Of a DNA stretch of 41,147 bases, positions 7,693 to 16,507 are shown piece after piece. The notes under the pieces are model-generated. The model was not told the origin of the DNA and made no database searches. It saw only the letters and a list, made by a program, of their open reading frames with translations. The stretch's first letter is position 1, and the number at the start of each line of letters is the position of its first letter. The DNA comes from Lachnospiraceae bacterium UBA3316 (GTDB lineage Bacteria > Bacillota > Clostridia > Lachnospirales > Lachnospiraceae), in contig DESK01000062.1 in assembly GCA_002361955.1 (NCBI GenBank), positions 1 through 41,147 on the forward strand. Reading direction: 5' to 3'. A program made the translations under genes and the position numbers.

Positions 7693-8512
7693 CCGTATCT
7701 TCTCCAAGAACCGTAAATTTACGGATATGGGGTTTTTGCCTGTCCCCATCGGGCACCTCCACGGCAAACTCCCTTTTTCCGTATCGCATAAACAGGTAAT
7801 CCATGTAGTCCCGCACCACCATCAGCCGTTCCCCCTCAAAGGGAAGGGTCGTATAGTGGTCAAAAATGCGGGATTCATATAAAATACCAGAATAAGCCGC
7901 CGAGAGAAGCTCCGCGCAGTATTTCCCGGGCTTCCGGTAGGTATGGCGGCGGCAGGTATTTTCAAAGGCCTCATATTTTTTCTTCAGCTTCTCACCGGAA
8001 ATCCGTTTGGGCAGAAGAGCGAAAAGCAGCTTCTTCCACTTCTTTCCCGGCGTCATCCCGTTCATCCTGTACAAAAGGGTGTACACATACGCATTATAGA
8101 TATGAATAAAACGATTGTAGCATCTGCCCGAAGTATTGTCAAACACGGTGATATCCACAAAGGCGTGGCCTTTGCGGATCCCTCTGGCGATTTCCTCCGT
8201 CATCACCGTATTCATATCCTCCACCCTGGAAAACAGCGCCGGGAGGTTTTTCGTCCCGTCTGTGCTGTAATGATGGAGATGATAGCGCTTCTTGGCATAC
8301 TTTGGATAAATCTTCAAAAACTTATCATAATTTTCCCTTGTCATCATCAGGTCGATATCGTCATCCCAGGGGATAAAGCCCTTATAGAGATGGGCCCCTA
8401 TCACGGAACCGCCGCACAGGGAATAGCGGATCCCGTGCTCCCTGCACACCCGGTCAATATCCTTTACGATATCCAGACAGCATTTCTGTATTTTCTTGAT
8501 CTCCACGTCCAT
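7679..8512 (-). CDS. LicD-family phosphotransferase of glycan modification
   Basis: LicD/FKRP-type nucleotidyltransferase-fold protein (PF04991). Members transfer phosphocholine from CDP-choline, or another phospho-alditol such as ribitol-phosphate, to a glycan. The signature LCGGSVIGAHLYKGFIPWDD followed by DIDLMM carries the metal-binding aspartates. The ATG at 8512 has GGAGG 7 bases upstream; a GTG 14 codons earlier overlaps the preceding gene and has no site, so I reject it. The product is 277 residues. No licA, licB or licC homologue is in the window, so choline as the substituent is not supported here. The position among glycosyltransferases implies a phospho-substituent on the polysaccharide. 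Confidence 0.9.
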   Translation of the reverse strand: MDVEIKKIQKCCLDIVKDIDRVCREHGIRYSLCGGSVIGAHLYKGFIPWDDDIDLMMTRENYDKFLKIYPKYAKKRYHLHHYSTDGTKNLPALFSRVEDMNTVMTEEIARGIRKGHAFVDITVFDNTSGRCYNRFIHIYNAYVYTLLYRMNGMTPGKKWKKLLFALLPKRISGEKLKKKYEAFENTCRRHTYRKPGKYCAELLSAAYSGILYESRIFDHYTTLPFEGERLMVVRDYMDYLFMRYGKREFAVEVPDGDRQKPHIRKFTVLGEDTDAEH

Positions 8513-8550
8513 ACTTCCACCTCCGGCGGCCTCGCCGCCTTCCTTCTCCT

Positions 8551-9495
8551 TCACACTTTCATCAGATGCCAGCCCTCCTCATAGAGGGGCGGCTGATACG
8601 TTCCATTATACCAGTGATCCGGCGCGATCACCTGCTTGCCGGGATATCTTCCCAGAAACTGGGCCCACCAGCTGAAGGTACTGTTGGAAATAATGAAATG
8701 GCGGCAGCTGTACATCAGCCGCAGCTTTTCCCATACCGGATCGGAGCCGCTCTCATAAAAGACCTCCCCCTCAATGGAAAGGTTCTCCCTGGCCCATTGC
8801 ACATCATCCGAGAATACGAAAAATACGGGATTTTCCACCAGCTCCTTCATCTTCCTGACAGCATCCTCGAAATATTTGACCGTACATACATCCAGCATCT
8901 TATACTGGAGAAAGTTTCCCCGGCGGATCGTGATGCAGACGGAATTCGTCCCCTGTATCTTCTCCATCAGCTCCCGGTTTCTCTCCGGCACCGGGTATTT
9001 GGGGGTAAATTCCTTTTGCAAGGTCTCCCGGATGCTCTCGCAGTAGCGGGCGCACTCAAAGGGAGCCGCTGCGATCTTTCTCTTCTTTTTTACCCAGGTA
9101 AAGGGATAATCGTATCCGATAAATAACTGGTAGATGCCGTGCCGGTTCTGCCATTTCAAGAAATGCCTGCGCCAGTTCAGGCGCTTCCGGGGATCTCTGT
9201 CCCTGACAAGAAGCCTGTCCCCGCCCAGAATCAACGCCAGCACAGCCTTCTCCCAAAGGCTCGTCTCATTCCAGAGGAGCTTCCCCTTCTTTTTATAATA
9301 CGTATAGGGAACCACCTGGAAATGGCGCAGGGAATCCTCCCAGCCTTCCATCTCCCCTTTTTTCTGTTCCGCGAAAATATTTGAGAAATCCATGCAGATC
9401 GTTTCCTCTTCTCCCCCCTGCAGCTGGAGCATCCGGGCAAACGCGTAACGAAACATCTGATTTCCCAGCCTTCCGTTCATTTCCAAATAAATCAC
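8551..9495 (-). CDS. Alpha-1,2-fucosyltransferase family protein (GT11)
   Basis: Predicted to transfer L-fucose from GDP-fucose to the growing repeat unit. GT11 hallmarks are the N-terminal NGRLGNQMFRYAFAR, the GDP-binding motif CITIRRGNF at about residue 195, FFVFSDDVQWA and SNSTFSWWAQFLG. The second motif usually ends RRGD; here it is RRGN, a non-standard residue. The start is a GTG at 9495 with GGAGG 8-9 bases upstream, overlapping the polymerase stop by 4 bases. The product is 314 residues, a normal length. The GDP-fucose pathway genes at the head of the same operon supply the donor, which strengthens the call. Confidence 0.92.
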   Translation of the reverse strand: MIYLEMNGRLGNQMFRYAFARMLQLQGGEEETICMDFSNIFAEQKKGEMEGWEDSLRHFQVVPYTYYKKKGKLLWNETSLWEKAVLALILGGDRLLVRDRDPRKRLNWRRHFLKWQNRHGIYQLFIGYDYPFTWVKKKRKIAAAPFECARYCESIRETLQKEFTPKYPVPERNRELMEKIQGTNSVCITIRRGNFLQYKMLDVCTVKYFEDAVRKMKELVENPVFFVFSDDVQWARENLSIEGEVFYESGSDPVWEKLRLMYSCRHFIISNSTFSWWAQFLGRYPGKQVIAPDHWYNGTYQPPLYEEGWHLMKV

Positions 9496-10679
9496 TGCTG
9501 TATTCCTCCTTCCAGAAGCTTCTCACAGCAAAATCCCAGGGCCAGTACCATATAAAACAGCGTGCGCATCTCAAAGGAATCCCCGATAAACGCGATAAAG
9601 TACGCGAGAAGGGTGATGCTGATCACCTTGGCCTCCCGGCTTTTGATACAGCCATCCAGCTTCCTGGCCGTGAGAAAGAGAAGGGCCGCAAAGGCGATGA
9701 GAAGCAGCGCGCCGCCCTTCATCAAAAGCTCCAGAATGTAATTGTGGGCGTGTACCCGGTGAGGATCGCCCCCCAGCCTCTCGCTGAAGGCCTGGGCGCT
9801 CTCCACGCCGTAGCCCCAGACAGGCGATTTTTTCACGGCCTTCAACACCTTATTCCAGATCTTTGTCCGCCTCGTCAGGTTCAGTTTCTTGTGGAGCAGC
9901 CCCACGATGATGGGCTTAAAAAGAAACTGCAGCCGAAATATGGTGATGGCGAAAAATCCCGCGCACCACACGCCGATATACGTTTTCAGCATATACAGCC
10001 ACCTCCATTTCAGGAGAAAGCTGCAGCCAAAAGCCAGGGCAAAGACCGTCATGGCGATCAGCCCTGTAGCCGACCACACGGGAATGATACACCCGAGGCT
10101 CAGCAAGAAAAAGCACACGTAATCCCAGGACATTTTTTTCTTTCTGCGCAGCACAGACAGATACCCGGCGCACAGCCCTGCCAGGATGGTGATGATAAAG
10201 ACATTCTCATTTCCCAGCCAGAACTGGGGCTCATTGTCGCTGCCCCGGTAAAGTCCCTCCGGACACAGCGCCACAGACAGGAAGTTTGCCGCCACCTGCA
10301 CAAAGCACATGACGTACTGGGCGCGGATCAGCCCGTCCGGATTCTCCTCCGCCCCCATCTCCGTGAGCAGCACCGCCAGCAGGATGGGCCACATATATTT
10401 GGCGCACTTCCAGAGCTCGGAGCTTACGCCCTGGTGAAACAGGGTGGAGCCAGACATGATCACGCCCATGGCAAGCAGCGCCCAGTCAAAGGAAGTGATC
10501 TTCCGCCTTCCCGCGTAAAAGACGAGAACCAGCATAAGAAGCAGCAGGCTTCCCACGTCAAACAGCTTATCCACCCAGTAGAGCTGGGTTTTGATATAGG
10601 CCGGTTCCCACAGGAGGAAAAACCCCGCCAGCAGAAACCAGAAATTCCCCAAACATGCTTTCCTTATTTTTTCTATCAT
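9492..10679 (-). CDS. O-antigen ligase/polymerase-like membrane protein (Wzy-type)
   Basis: Polytopic protein of about 395 residues with ten or more hydrophobic segments and the motif RVHAHNYILELLMKGG in a large external loop near residue 310, typical of the O-antigen ligase/Wzy_C family. In a cluster with a Wzx flippase and a priming transferase, the likely role is polymerising flipped repeat units on the outer face of the membrane. The ATG overlaps the flippase stop as ATGA, so the two are coupled. Sequence within this family diverges strongly, so the polymerase role is inferred from context and topology. A ligase role is less likely in a Gram-positive cell. Confidence 0.85.
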   Translation of the reverse strand: MIEKIRKACLGNFWFLLAGFFLLWEPAYIKTQLYWVDKLFDVGSLLLLMLVLVFYAGRRKITSFDWALLAMGVIMSGSTLFHQGVSSELWKCAKYMWPILLAVLLTEMGAEENPDGLIRAQYVMCFVQVAANFLSVALCPEGLYRGSDNEPQFWLGNENVFIITILAGLCAGYLSVLRRKKKMSWDYVCFFLLSLGCIIPVWSATGLIAMTVFALAFGCSFLLKWRWLYMLKTYIGVWCAGFFAITIFRLQFLFKPIIVGLLHKKLNLTRRTKIWNKVLKAVKKSPVWGYGVESAQAFSERLGGDPHRVHAHNYILELLMKGGALLLIAFAALLFLTARKLDGCIKSREAKVISITLLAYFIAFIGDSFEMRTLFYMVLALGFCCEKLLEGGIQQ

Positions 10680-12127
10680 CCATTCAACCTTCTTTTTATA
10701 ATCTGCACGCCTTTTCCGAGAAATTCCCGGATATAGCTGTCACGGATCAGCAGCAGCACCAGGCAGTAGACCGCGAAACCGGCCCCAATCTCCAGGAAGG
10801 TGCTGAAAATCCCTATCGGTAAATATTTTACAGTATATAGTAAAAAAACAGCCATGACAAGCCCTGCGGCCGCGTTTCTGGCCACCGTGGCGGCAAGGGT
10901 CCTCATAGAAATGAAATCCCGCAGAAAGAACAGCTGGATGGCTGCCACCGTAAATTCTGCCCCCACGGTGCCGATGGCCGCCCCCACAGCGCCGTACCTT
11001 GGGATCATCAGGGCATTGACGCACAGGTTGCACACAGCACCCCCGATCACCGAGGTATTAAAGGCCTTCTGTTTTTTCATGGGAACGAGGCACTGGATGC
11101 CCGACACATTGCTGGTGGCGATCAAAAGGACCGTTGGGCTCAGGCAGTAAAGAATCTCGATCACAGGCTCATAGCCGGAGCCGTAAAACCAGGGCACCAT
11201 GCCCTTGGTGATACCGATGATGCCGAACATGAGCCCGCAGCCCATAAAGGAAGAGAAGCGGAAGGCCCCCGCTATGGTCTTTCGCACCTGCTCTTTGCCC
11301 TCATGGGCAAAAATATAGGAGACCCTGGGCAGCATCACGCTTCCCATGGAGGTCACCACCGCCGTGGACACCTTGATGATCTTCTGGGCCTGGGTATAAA
11401 ACCCGTTTTGGGCAATATCCGCACACAGGGAGCCCAGCATCGTCTTATCCATCACGCCATAGATCTGGATCGCCACCTGGGGCAGGAACAGATACAGGGT
11501 GGGCGCGATATGGCGGCGGATATTCAGGCTCTTTAAGGGCACCGGCTTGACATACCGAGGCATATAAAACCACAGGGAGATATTTCCCAGAAAGCTTGCC
11601 CCCGACTGACAGAGGGCGTACATGGGCACGTCCTCCGGCGTCTTCACAAACAGAAAAATGCAGGCCACTGAGAGGCATTTTACCACGGCATTTCTCCCCA
11701 CCACCCGCTTGAAATCCTCCATGCCCTGGAGGAGCCAGGAGATGTCAAAGATCACCGCGATCACATCCAGGCTCTGGATCAAAAACAGTGTGGAATACCT
11801 ACCCTGGCGCACGAACAGCAGGAAATAGACAGCCAGGTTCAGGATCACCATGATTCCCCGAAAGAGCAGCAGCTCCTCAAAAATCCTGCTGCATTCCTCC
11901 CGGGAATCCTGGTGATAGGCGATCTCCCTCTGCCCGTACATAGAAATCCCAAGGGACGCCACCAGCACAAAATAGGTGCAGATGGACTGGGTCCAGCTGT
12001 ATGCGCCGATGCCTCTCTCCCCCAGCACCCGGCTGATATACGGTGTAGTGACCAGCGGCGTCAGGATGATCAGTATCTGGTATGCCAGATTGTACAGATA
12101 GTTTCTTCCTACGGTGGCTTTCTTCAC
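10676..12127 (-). CDS. Polysaccharide flippase (Wzx-like, MATE/MOP superfamily)
   Basis: 483-residue membrane protein with about 12-14 helices and the N-terminal polysaccharide-synthesis pattern NYLYNLAYQILIILTPLVTT followed by YISRVLG. It is predicted to flip undecaprenyl-diphosphate-linked repeat units across the membrane. The start is a GTG at 12127 with AAAGGAG 6-7 bases upstream. It follows the cell-wall-repeat gene after 112 bases and is coupled to the polymerase gene. It has full length and no visible damage. Confidence 0.93.
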   Translation of the reverse strand: MKKATVGRNYLYNLAYQILIILTPLVTTPYISRVLGERGIGAYSWTQSICTYFVLVASLGISMYGQREIAYHQDSREECSRIFEELLLFRGIMVILNLAVYFLLFVRQGRYSTLFLIQSLDVIAVIFDISWLLQGMEDFKRVVGRNAVVKCLSVACIFLFVKTPEDVPMYALCQSGASFLGNISLWFYMPRYVKPVPLKSLNIRRHIAPTLYLFLPQVAIQIYGVMDKTMLGSLCADIAQNGFYTQAQKIIKVSTAVVTSMGSVMLPRVSYIFAHEGKEQVRKTIAGAFRFSSFMGCGLMFGIIGITKGMVPWFYGSGYEPVIEILYCLSPTVLLIATSNVSGIQCLVPMKKQKAFNTSVIGGAVCNLCVNALMIPRYGAVGAAIGTVGAEFTVAAIQLFFLRDFISMRTLAATVARNAAAGLVMAVFLLYTVKYLPIGIFSTFLEIGAGFAVYCLVLLLIRDSYIREFLGKGVQIIKRRLNG

Positions 12128-12181
12128 GGTTTGCTCCTTTCTTTTCTGCCAAATGACTGCCTCTCTCTATCTCCATACTGG

Positions 12182-12228
12182 AAAAGGCCGCCGCAGCCTC
12201 CGCCCCCGGATCATCACGACAGCCTTTT
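12182..12228. terminator. Possible weak terminator between the cell-wall-repeat gene and the flippase
   Basis: On the - strand, AAAAGGCTGTCGTG can pair, with several G-U pairs, with TGCGGCGGCCTTTT across a 19-base loop; a short T-run follows. The T-run is only four bases on the - strand and longer on the + strand. If real, it would partly separate the upstream genes from wzx. Confidence 0.4.
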
Positions 12229-12239
12229 TCATTTTTTTA

Positions 12240-13136
12240 TTACTCAATTCTTGTAAGTTTACAGTTACGCAGCTGGATACACCATGGATTTTTCGTGTCC
12301 CCCTCCCCGAAAGGCAGCTTTATTTTCTTCGTGACACGGTTGATCTCCCTGTAATCCTCTGTGCTGTTTCCGGACAGCTTTACCCACTGGTAGTAGGCGG
12401 GTTTCTTCTTATCTAATGGCTCCACCCAATACCAGCCCTCCCGGACAACGCCCTCCGGCGCCACACTGGTCCGGCGCACGATCAGATTCTCCTCCCAGGC
12501 TACCGTTTTGCTCTTTCTGGCGTCAAACTGGCCCCTGTCATTGACCCACTTGTAGGGCATAGACGCATCAAAGATCTTCCACCAGTCGCTGGTCGCCACC
12601 TTTGTAAAAGTAGCCTTCACCCACCGGTTGGTAAGTACCCTGCCCTTGGCATTACAGTAATACCAGACCTTGTCCAAAAGCTTCCAGCCATCCTTCTGCA
12701 CGATTCCGTCTTTGAAGATGTAATAATATCCGTCGATATAGTACTCGCCGTTGCTAAGGTAGCTGCCATTTGTTTTGCGGTAACGCGCCCCTTCCCAACG
12801 CCCCTTCACGGCTGCTTTGATCCAGGCTCCTTTTTTGTCTACGTATCTCTTTCCAACCCATTTTCTCACATCCAGGGTGCCTTTTTTCGAAAAATGATAC
12901 TTCTTCCCATCGATCTTTACCCATTTATTTTTCTGCATGACGCCCTTTTTGTAATAATATTTTTTCTTTTTGACCTGTTTCCATCCGGTGTAGTCTTCTA
13001 CGCTGCCGCTCTCCTCCACATTTCCTTCAGAAACGGAGGCTGCCGGTGCCGCGCAGACCCCTTGTGCCGGCATCCCCACTGAGAAACTGCTCACACAGAC
13101 TGCTGCGATCAGGCCGAAATACATATTTTTTTTCAT
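12240..13136 (-). CDS. Secreted cell-wall-binding repeat protein
   Basis: 298 residues with an N-terminal signal peptide (MKKNMYFGLIAAVCVSSFSV, cleavage probably after VCAA or a nearby alanine). From about residue 48 to 190 there are repeated Trp/Tyr/Gly/Lys-rich units such as GWKQVKKKKYYYKKG, KWVKIDGKKYHFSKKG and KWVGKRYVDKKGAW. These resemble choline-binding-type CW_binding_1 repeats that fold as beta-hairpins and bind the cell wall or surface polymers. The C-terminal 100 residues are unlike the repeats and I do not recognise them. No catalytic domain is visible. AAGGAG precedes the ATG. It has its own promoter and sits between manA and wzx, so it may bind the polysaccharide made here; that is inference. 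Confidence 0.82.
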   Translation of the reverse strand: MKKNMYFGLIAAVCVSSFSVGMPAQGVCAAPAASVSEGNVEESGSVEDYTGWKQVKKKKYYYKKGVMQKNKWVKIDGKKYHFSKKGTLDVRKWVGKRYVDKKGAWIKAAVKGRWEGARYRKTNGSYLSNGEYYIDGYYYIFKDGIVQKDGWKLLDKVWYYCNAKGRVLTNRWVKATFTKVATSDWWKIFDASMPYKWVNDRGQFDARKSKTVAWEENLIVRRTSVAPEGVVREGWYWVEPLDKKKPAYYQWVKLSGNSTEDYREINRVTKKIKLPFGEGDTKNPWCIQLRNCKLTRIE

Positions 13137-13204
13137 AACTCCTTCTCCTTTCCCAAAAAATCAAATTTTGAGATTGAATTGAAATGATTGTTACCTTCCC
13201 AAAC

Positions 13205-13233
13205 AACATACCACCTTTACCAAATCCTGTCAA
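13205..13233 (-). promoter_or_regulatory. Internal promoter for the cell-wall-repeat gene
   Basis: On the - strand, -35 TTGACA (13228-13233), 17-base spacer, -10 TATGTT (13205-13210). It starts three bases after the manA stop and lies about 70 bases before the ATG at 13136. Confidence 0.7.
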
Positions 13234-13236
13234 CGA

Positions 13237-14217
13237 TCAACCTCTCACATCCAGGAACTGGGCCTGGCCGTGGATCAGGAGGACGGAGGAATCCGCCGGA
13301 ACAAAGATACAGTCTCCCCGGAAAAATGGCAGCGTCTCCCTGCCTGCCCGGATCGTGCCGCAGCCATCCGTGCACAGCAGCACGCGGAAGGACGTGCTGT
13401 CGGCCCGGTAGCTGACCTGCTCCCGGCACCGTTCCGTATTGACCAGCATCCGGTAAACCTCAAAGTAGCGGCAGCGGCAGAGAAGCTCCGCCGCGCAGCC
13501 CCTGCGGTATTTCAGTACACGTAAGGGCTGCCTGGGCTCTCCGGCCGCCCTCAGGCAGGCCGCGTCCAAGGCCTTATCTATATGAAGCTCCCGCTTCCTG
13601 CCGTCCCTGTCCGTCCGGTCATAATCGTAGATCCGGTAGGTCAGGTTCGAGCTTTCCTGAATCTCCGCGATCAGCGCCCCTGCGCCCACGGCATGGATCG
13701 TACCCGCCTCGATGTAAAACACATCATTTTTTTTCACCGGCACGCGCTGGAGATACTTTTCCACCGTTCCCTTCCGGATGGCCTCCCGGAACCGCTCCTT
13801 ATCCACCGTTCTGTTCAGACCGTAGGTGATCTGCGCATCCTCCGCCGCGTCCAGCACATACCACATTTCCGTCTTTCCCAGCTGCCCATTCTCATACCTG
13901 GCCGCGTACTCGTCTGTGGGATGCACCTGCACCGACAGATCCTGCTTGGCGTCAATAAACTTAATCAAAATAGGAAGCTCCCCCTTTGTCCTGGGATGGG
14001 TTCCCAAAAACTCCGGGTGCTCCTTCAGCACCGACGCAAGGCTCCTGCCGTCAAAAGCTCCACCTGACACCAGGCTTAAGCCCTCCGGGTGAGTGCTGCA
14101 TTCCCAGGTTTCCGCCAGGGGGCTCATATCGATATTTTTCGAAAAATCGTCGTTCAGCCTGCTTCCTCCCCAGAGGTAATCCTTGGCCGCCGGTTTTAAA
14201 AAGAAAGGTTCCTTCAT
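13237..14217 (-). CDS. manA: Mannose-6-phosphate isomerase, class I
   Basis: Zinc-dependent isomerase that interconverts fructose-6-phosphate and mannose-6-phosphate, the entry to GDP-mannose and GDP-fucose. The metal-site motifs are visible: SVQVHPTDEYA at about residue 95, GKTEMWYVLDA, and GTIHAVGAGALIAEIQ with the second histidine, followed by TYRIYDYDR. 326 residues is the usual length of the short Firmicutes enzyme. It begins 3 bases after the manC stop. A cupin domain in ManC may give a second isomerase activity, so ManA could be partly redundant. Confidence 0.94.
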   Translation of the reverse strand: MKEPFFLKPAAKDYLWGGSRLNDDFSKNIDMSPLAETWECSTHPEGLSLVSGGAFDGRSLASVLKEHPEFLGTHPRTKGELPILIKFIDAKQDLSVQVHPTDEYAARYENGQLGKTEMWYVLDAAEDAQITYGLNRTVDKERFREAIRKGTVEKYLQRVPVKKNDVFYIEAGTIHAVGAGALIAEIQESSNLTYRIYDYDRTDRDGRKRELHIDKALDAACLRAAGEPRQPLRVLKYRRGCAAELLCRCRYFEVYRMLVNTERCREQVSYRADSTSFRVLLCTDGCGTIRAGRETLPFFRGDCIFVPADSSVLLIHGQAQFLDVRG

Positions 14218-14220
14218 GTC

Positions 14221-15534
14221 CTACTCCAATGGGAATTTCTTCTTGTCATGAACGCTGATCTCCCTGCCAAGCTGCACCTCGATCAGCTTTAGCTCCGTCT
14301 CTGCGATCACCGTGTGGCGGCATCCGGCCTCCATGGTGATCACATCTCCGGGCTTTACCTTCTGCTCCATGCCGTCCACCACGGTGCGTCCCTGCCCCTG
14401 GATCACCATCCACACCTCATCACGGTTTCTGTGGCTGTGGTAATTCATCCGATGGCCCGGATTTAAGGTCACCTTGATGGTCAGGCTGCCCTCCTCAATG
14501 TCCAGGATGCGAAAGCTTCCCCAGCTCTTCTCCGCGTACATGATCTGCTGGTCAATCTTGTCCACATAGGGCTTGATATAGCTGGATTGCTCCTTATCGG
14601 AGACCAGGATCCCTTCCGGTGAAGCGGAGATCACCACATCCCGGATCCCCATGGCCAGCACCGGAACACCCAGCTCATTGACAATATGAACGTTTTCGCA
14701 GGTATCGTTCATGATGGCGTCCCCCACACTGCACTCATCCATAGCCTCCGTCAGCGTATTCCAGGTACCCAGATCCTTCCACTGGCCTGCGAAACGCATG
14801 ACCTGAATATGTTTTTCCTTCTCCACCACCGCATAATCAAAGGAAATCTTCGTCAATGTGTCATATTTATGGAAAAGATCCTGATAATCCGTAAAATCAA
14901 TCAGCTCATGGGCCTTGTCCAGCACATACCGGAGCTTGTAGGCAAATACGCCGCCGTTCCATAAAGCTCCCTGGCTGATGTATTCCCTGGCCACTGCTTC
15001 CGTGGGTTTTTCTTTAAACGTAGCCACAGGGCTTACCTCCTCCTGGTTCTCCGGGATAATGTAGCCGTATTTTTCCGAGGGGTAGGTGGGCTGGATTCCC
15101 ATCAGCACCAGATTGGCCTCCCCCTTCTTCGCCTGCTCCGCCAGGTCCCCCAGCCTCTCAAAGTAATCGTCCTCCACATAGGGGTCTACCGGGCAGACGA
15201 TCACCGGCTCCTCGGGATCGATCCCCTGCACGTCCGCCAGGTAAGCGGTCGCCAGGGCGATGGCCGGAAAGGTATCCCTGCGGCACGGCTCCACGGAAAT
15301 CCCTACGTCCTCCCCCAGCTGGTTGTGAAGGGAGGAAACCTGGGCCTTGCTGGTGGCCACCGTCACCGCGGCCCCGGGATCCGCCTTTTTGATCTGGCGG
15401 TATACCCGCTGAACCATGGACTCGTAGCTGCCGTCCTCCGTCTTAAAAATCTTGATAAACTGTTTGGAGCGGATATCGTTGGAGAGAGGCCACAGCCTCT
15501 TCCCCGAACCGCCGGACAGTAAAATAATATTCAT
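14221..15534 (-). CDS. manC: Mannose-1-phosphate guanylyltransferase with C-terminal cupin
   Basis: Makes GDP-mannose from mannose-1-phosphate and GTP. The N-terminal nucleotidyltransferase domain (residues 1-280) starts with LLSGGSGKRLWPLS and KQF, the pyrophosphorylase signature, and has CPVDPYVEDDYF and FKEKP. A C-terminal cupin (about 340-430) with NPGHRMNYHSHRNRDEVW is the type II phosphomannose isomerase-like part. 437 residues is a little shorter than the proteobacterial ManC (about 470). It follows fcl by 4 bases. No phosphomannomutase gene lies in the window, so ManB must be supplied elsewhere. Confidence 0.94.
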   Translation of the reverse strand: MNIILLSGGSGKRLWPLSNDIRSKQFIKIFKTEDGSYESMVQRVYRQIKKADPGAAVTVATSKAQVSSLHNQLGEDVGISVEPCRRDTFPAIALATAYLADVQGIDPEEPVIVCPVDPYVEDDYFERLGDLAEQAKKGEANLVLMGIQPTYPSEKYGYIIPENQEEVSPVATFKEKPTEAVAREYISQGALWNGGVFAYKLRYVLDKAHELIDFTDYQDLFHKYDTLTKISFDYAVVEKEKHIQVMRFAGQWKDLGTWNTLTEAMDECSVGDAIMNDTCENVHIVNELGVPVLAMGIRDVVISASPEGILVSDKEQSSYIKPYVDKIDQQIMYAEKSWGSFRILDIEEGSLTIKVTLNPGHRMNYHSHRNRDEVWMVIQGQGRTVVDGMEQKVKPGDVITMEAGCRHTVIAETELKLIEVQLGREISVHDKKKFPLE

Positions 15535-15538
15535 TCTT

Positions 15539-16483
15539 CTACCTCTCTGCCCGCATGGGATTGTTCAGGAAGTCCTCATAGGCCAGCCGGATGCCCTCCG
15601 GCAGCTCCGTCTTGTAGGTCCATCCCAGGGCCTTCGCCTTGCTCACATCGAGAAGCTTCCTGGGCGTGCCGTTTGGTTTTTCCGTATCCCAGCGGATCTC
15701 TCCTTCGTATCCTATAATCTCTGCCACCAGCTCTGTGAGCTCCCGGATCGTCAGCTCTTTGCCCGTTCCTGCGTTCACCGTCTCATCCCCGCTGTAATGA
15801 TTCATCAAAAACACACAGAGGTTGGCCAGGTCGTCCACATAGAGAAACTCCCGCAGGGGCGAGCCGTCCCCCCAGCAGACCACGTAGGGCTTGTTCTCCA
15901 CCTTCGCCTCATGGAACCTGCGGATCAGGGCAGGCAGCACATGGCTGTGGGTAGGATGATAATTGTCATTGGGCCCGTACAGATTCGTGGGCATCACGGA
16001 AATATACTCCGTGCCATACTGTTTATTCAGAAACTCGCAGTATTTCAATCCGGAAATCTTCGCCAGAGCGTAGGCCTCGTTCGTCTTTTCCAGGGCCCCC
16101 GTAAGCAGGCAGTCCTCCGTCATCGGCTGGGGCGCCATCCTGGGATAAATGCAGGAGCTTCCCAGAAACTCCAGCTTTTTGCAGCCGTTCTGCCAGGCGG
16201 AATGGATCACGTTCATCTCCAGGGTCATGTTAAACCACATAAAATCCGCCAAAGCCTCCCTGTTGGCCACGATGCCTCCCACCTTGGCCGCCGCCAGAAA
16301 TACATACTCCGGCTTCTCCTGCTCAAAAAAGGCCTCCACATCTGCCTGGCGGCAGAGATCCAGCTCTGCATGGGTTCTCGTAATAATGTTTGTATACCCC
16401 TGCCTGTTCAGCTCCCGGACAATGGCAGAGCCCACCATCCCTCTGTGGCCCGCCACATATATTTTCGCGTCTTTTTCCATCAT
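15539..16483 (-). CDS. fcl: GDP-L-fucose synthase
   Basis: Bifunctional epimerase-reductase converting GDP-4-keto-6-deoxy-mannose to GDP-L-fucose with NADPH. It is an extended short-chain dehydrogenase with the Rossmann motif VAGHRGMVGSAIVREL, the serine region GSSCIYP and the catalytic tetrad YALAK. MPTNLYGPNDNYHP is typical of the family. 314 residues is the usual length. Two adjacent ATGs (16483, 16480) share the same Shine-Dalgarno site. It lies 24 bases after gmd. Confidence 0.96.
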   Translation of the reverse strand: MMEKDAKIYVAGHRGMVGSAIVRELNRQGYTNIITRTHAELDLCRQADVEAFFEQEKPEYVFLAAAKVGGIVANREALADFMWFNMTLEMNVIHSAWQNGCKKLEFLGSSCIYPRMAPQPMTEDCLLTGALEKTNEAYALAKISGLKYCEFLNKQYGTEYISVMPTNLYGPNDNYHPTHSHVLPALIRRFHEAKVENKPYVVCWGDGSPLREFLYVDDLANLCVFLMNHYSGDETVNAGTGKELTIRELTELVAEIIGYEGEIRWDTEKPNGTPRKLLDVSKAKALGWTYKTELPEGIRLAYEDFLNNPMRAER

Positions 16484-16507
16484 CGTCTTTCTTCCTTTCC
16501 AGGTGTC

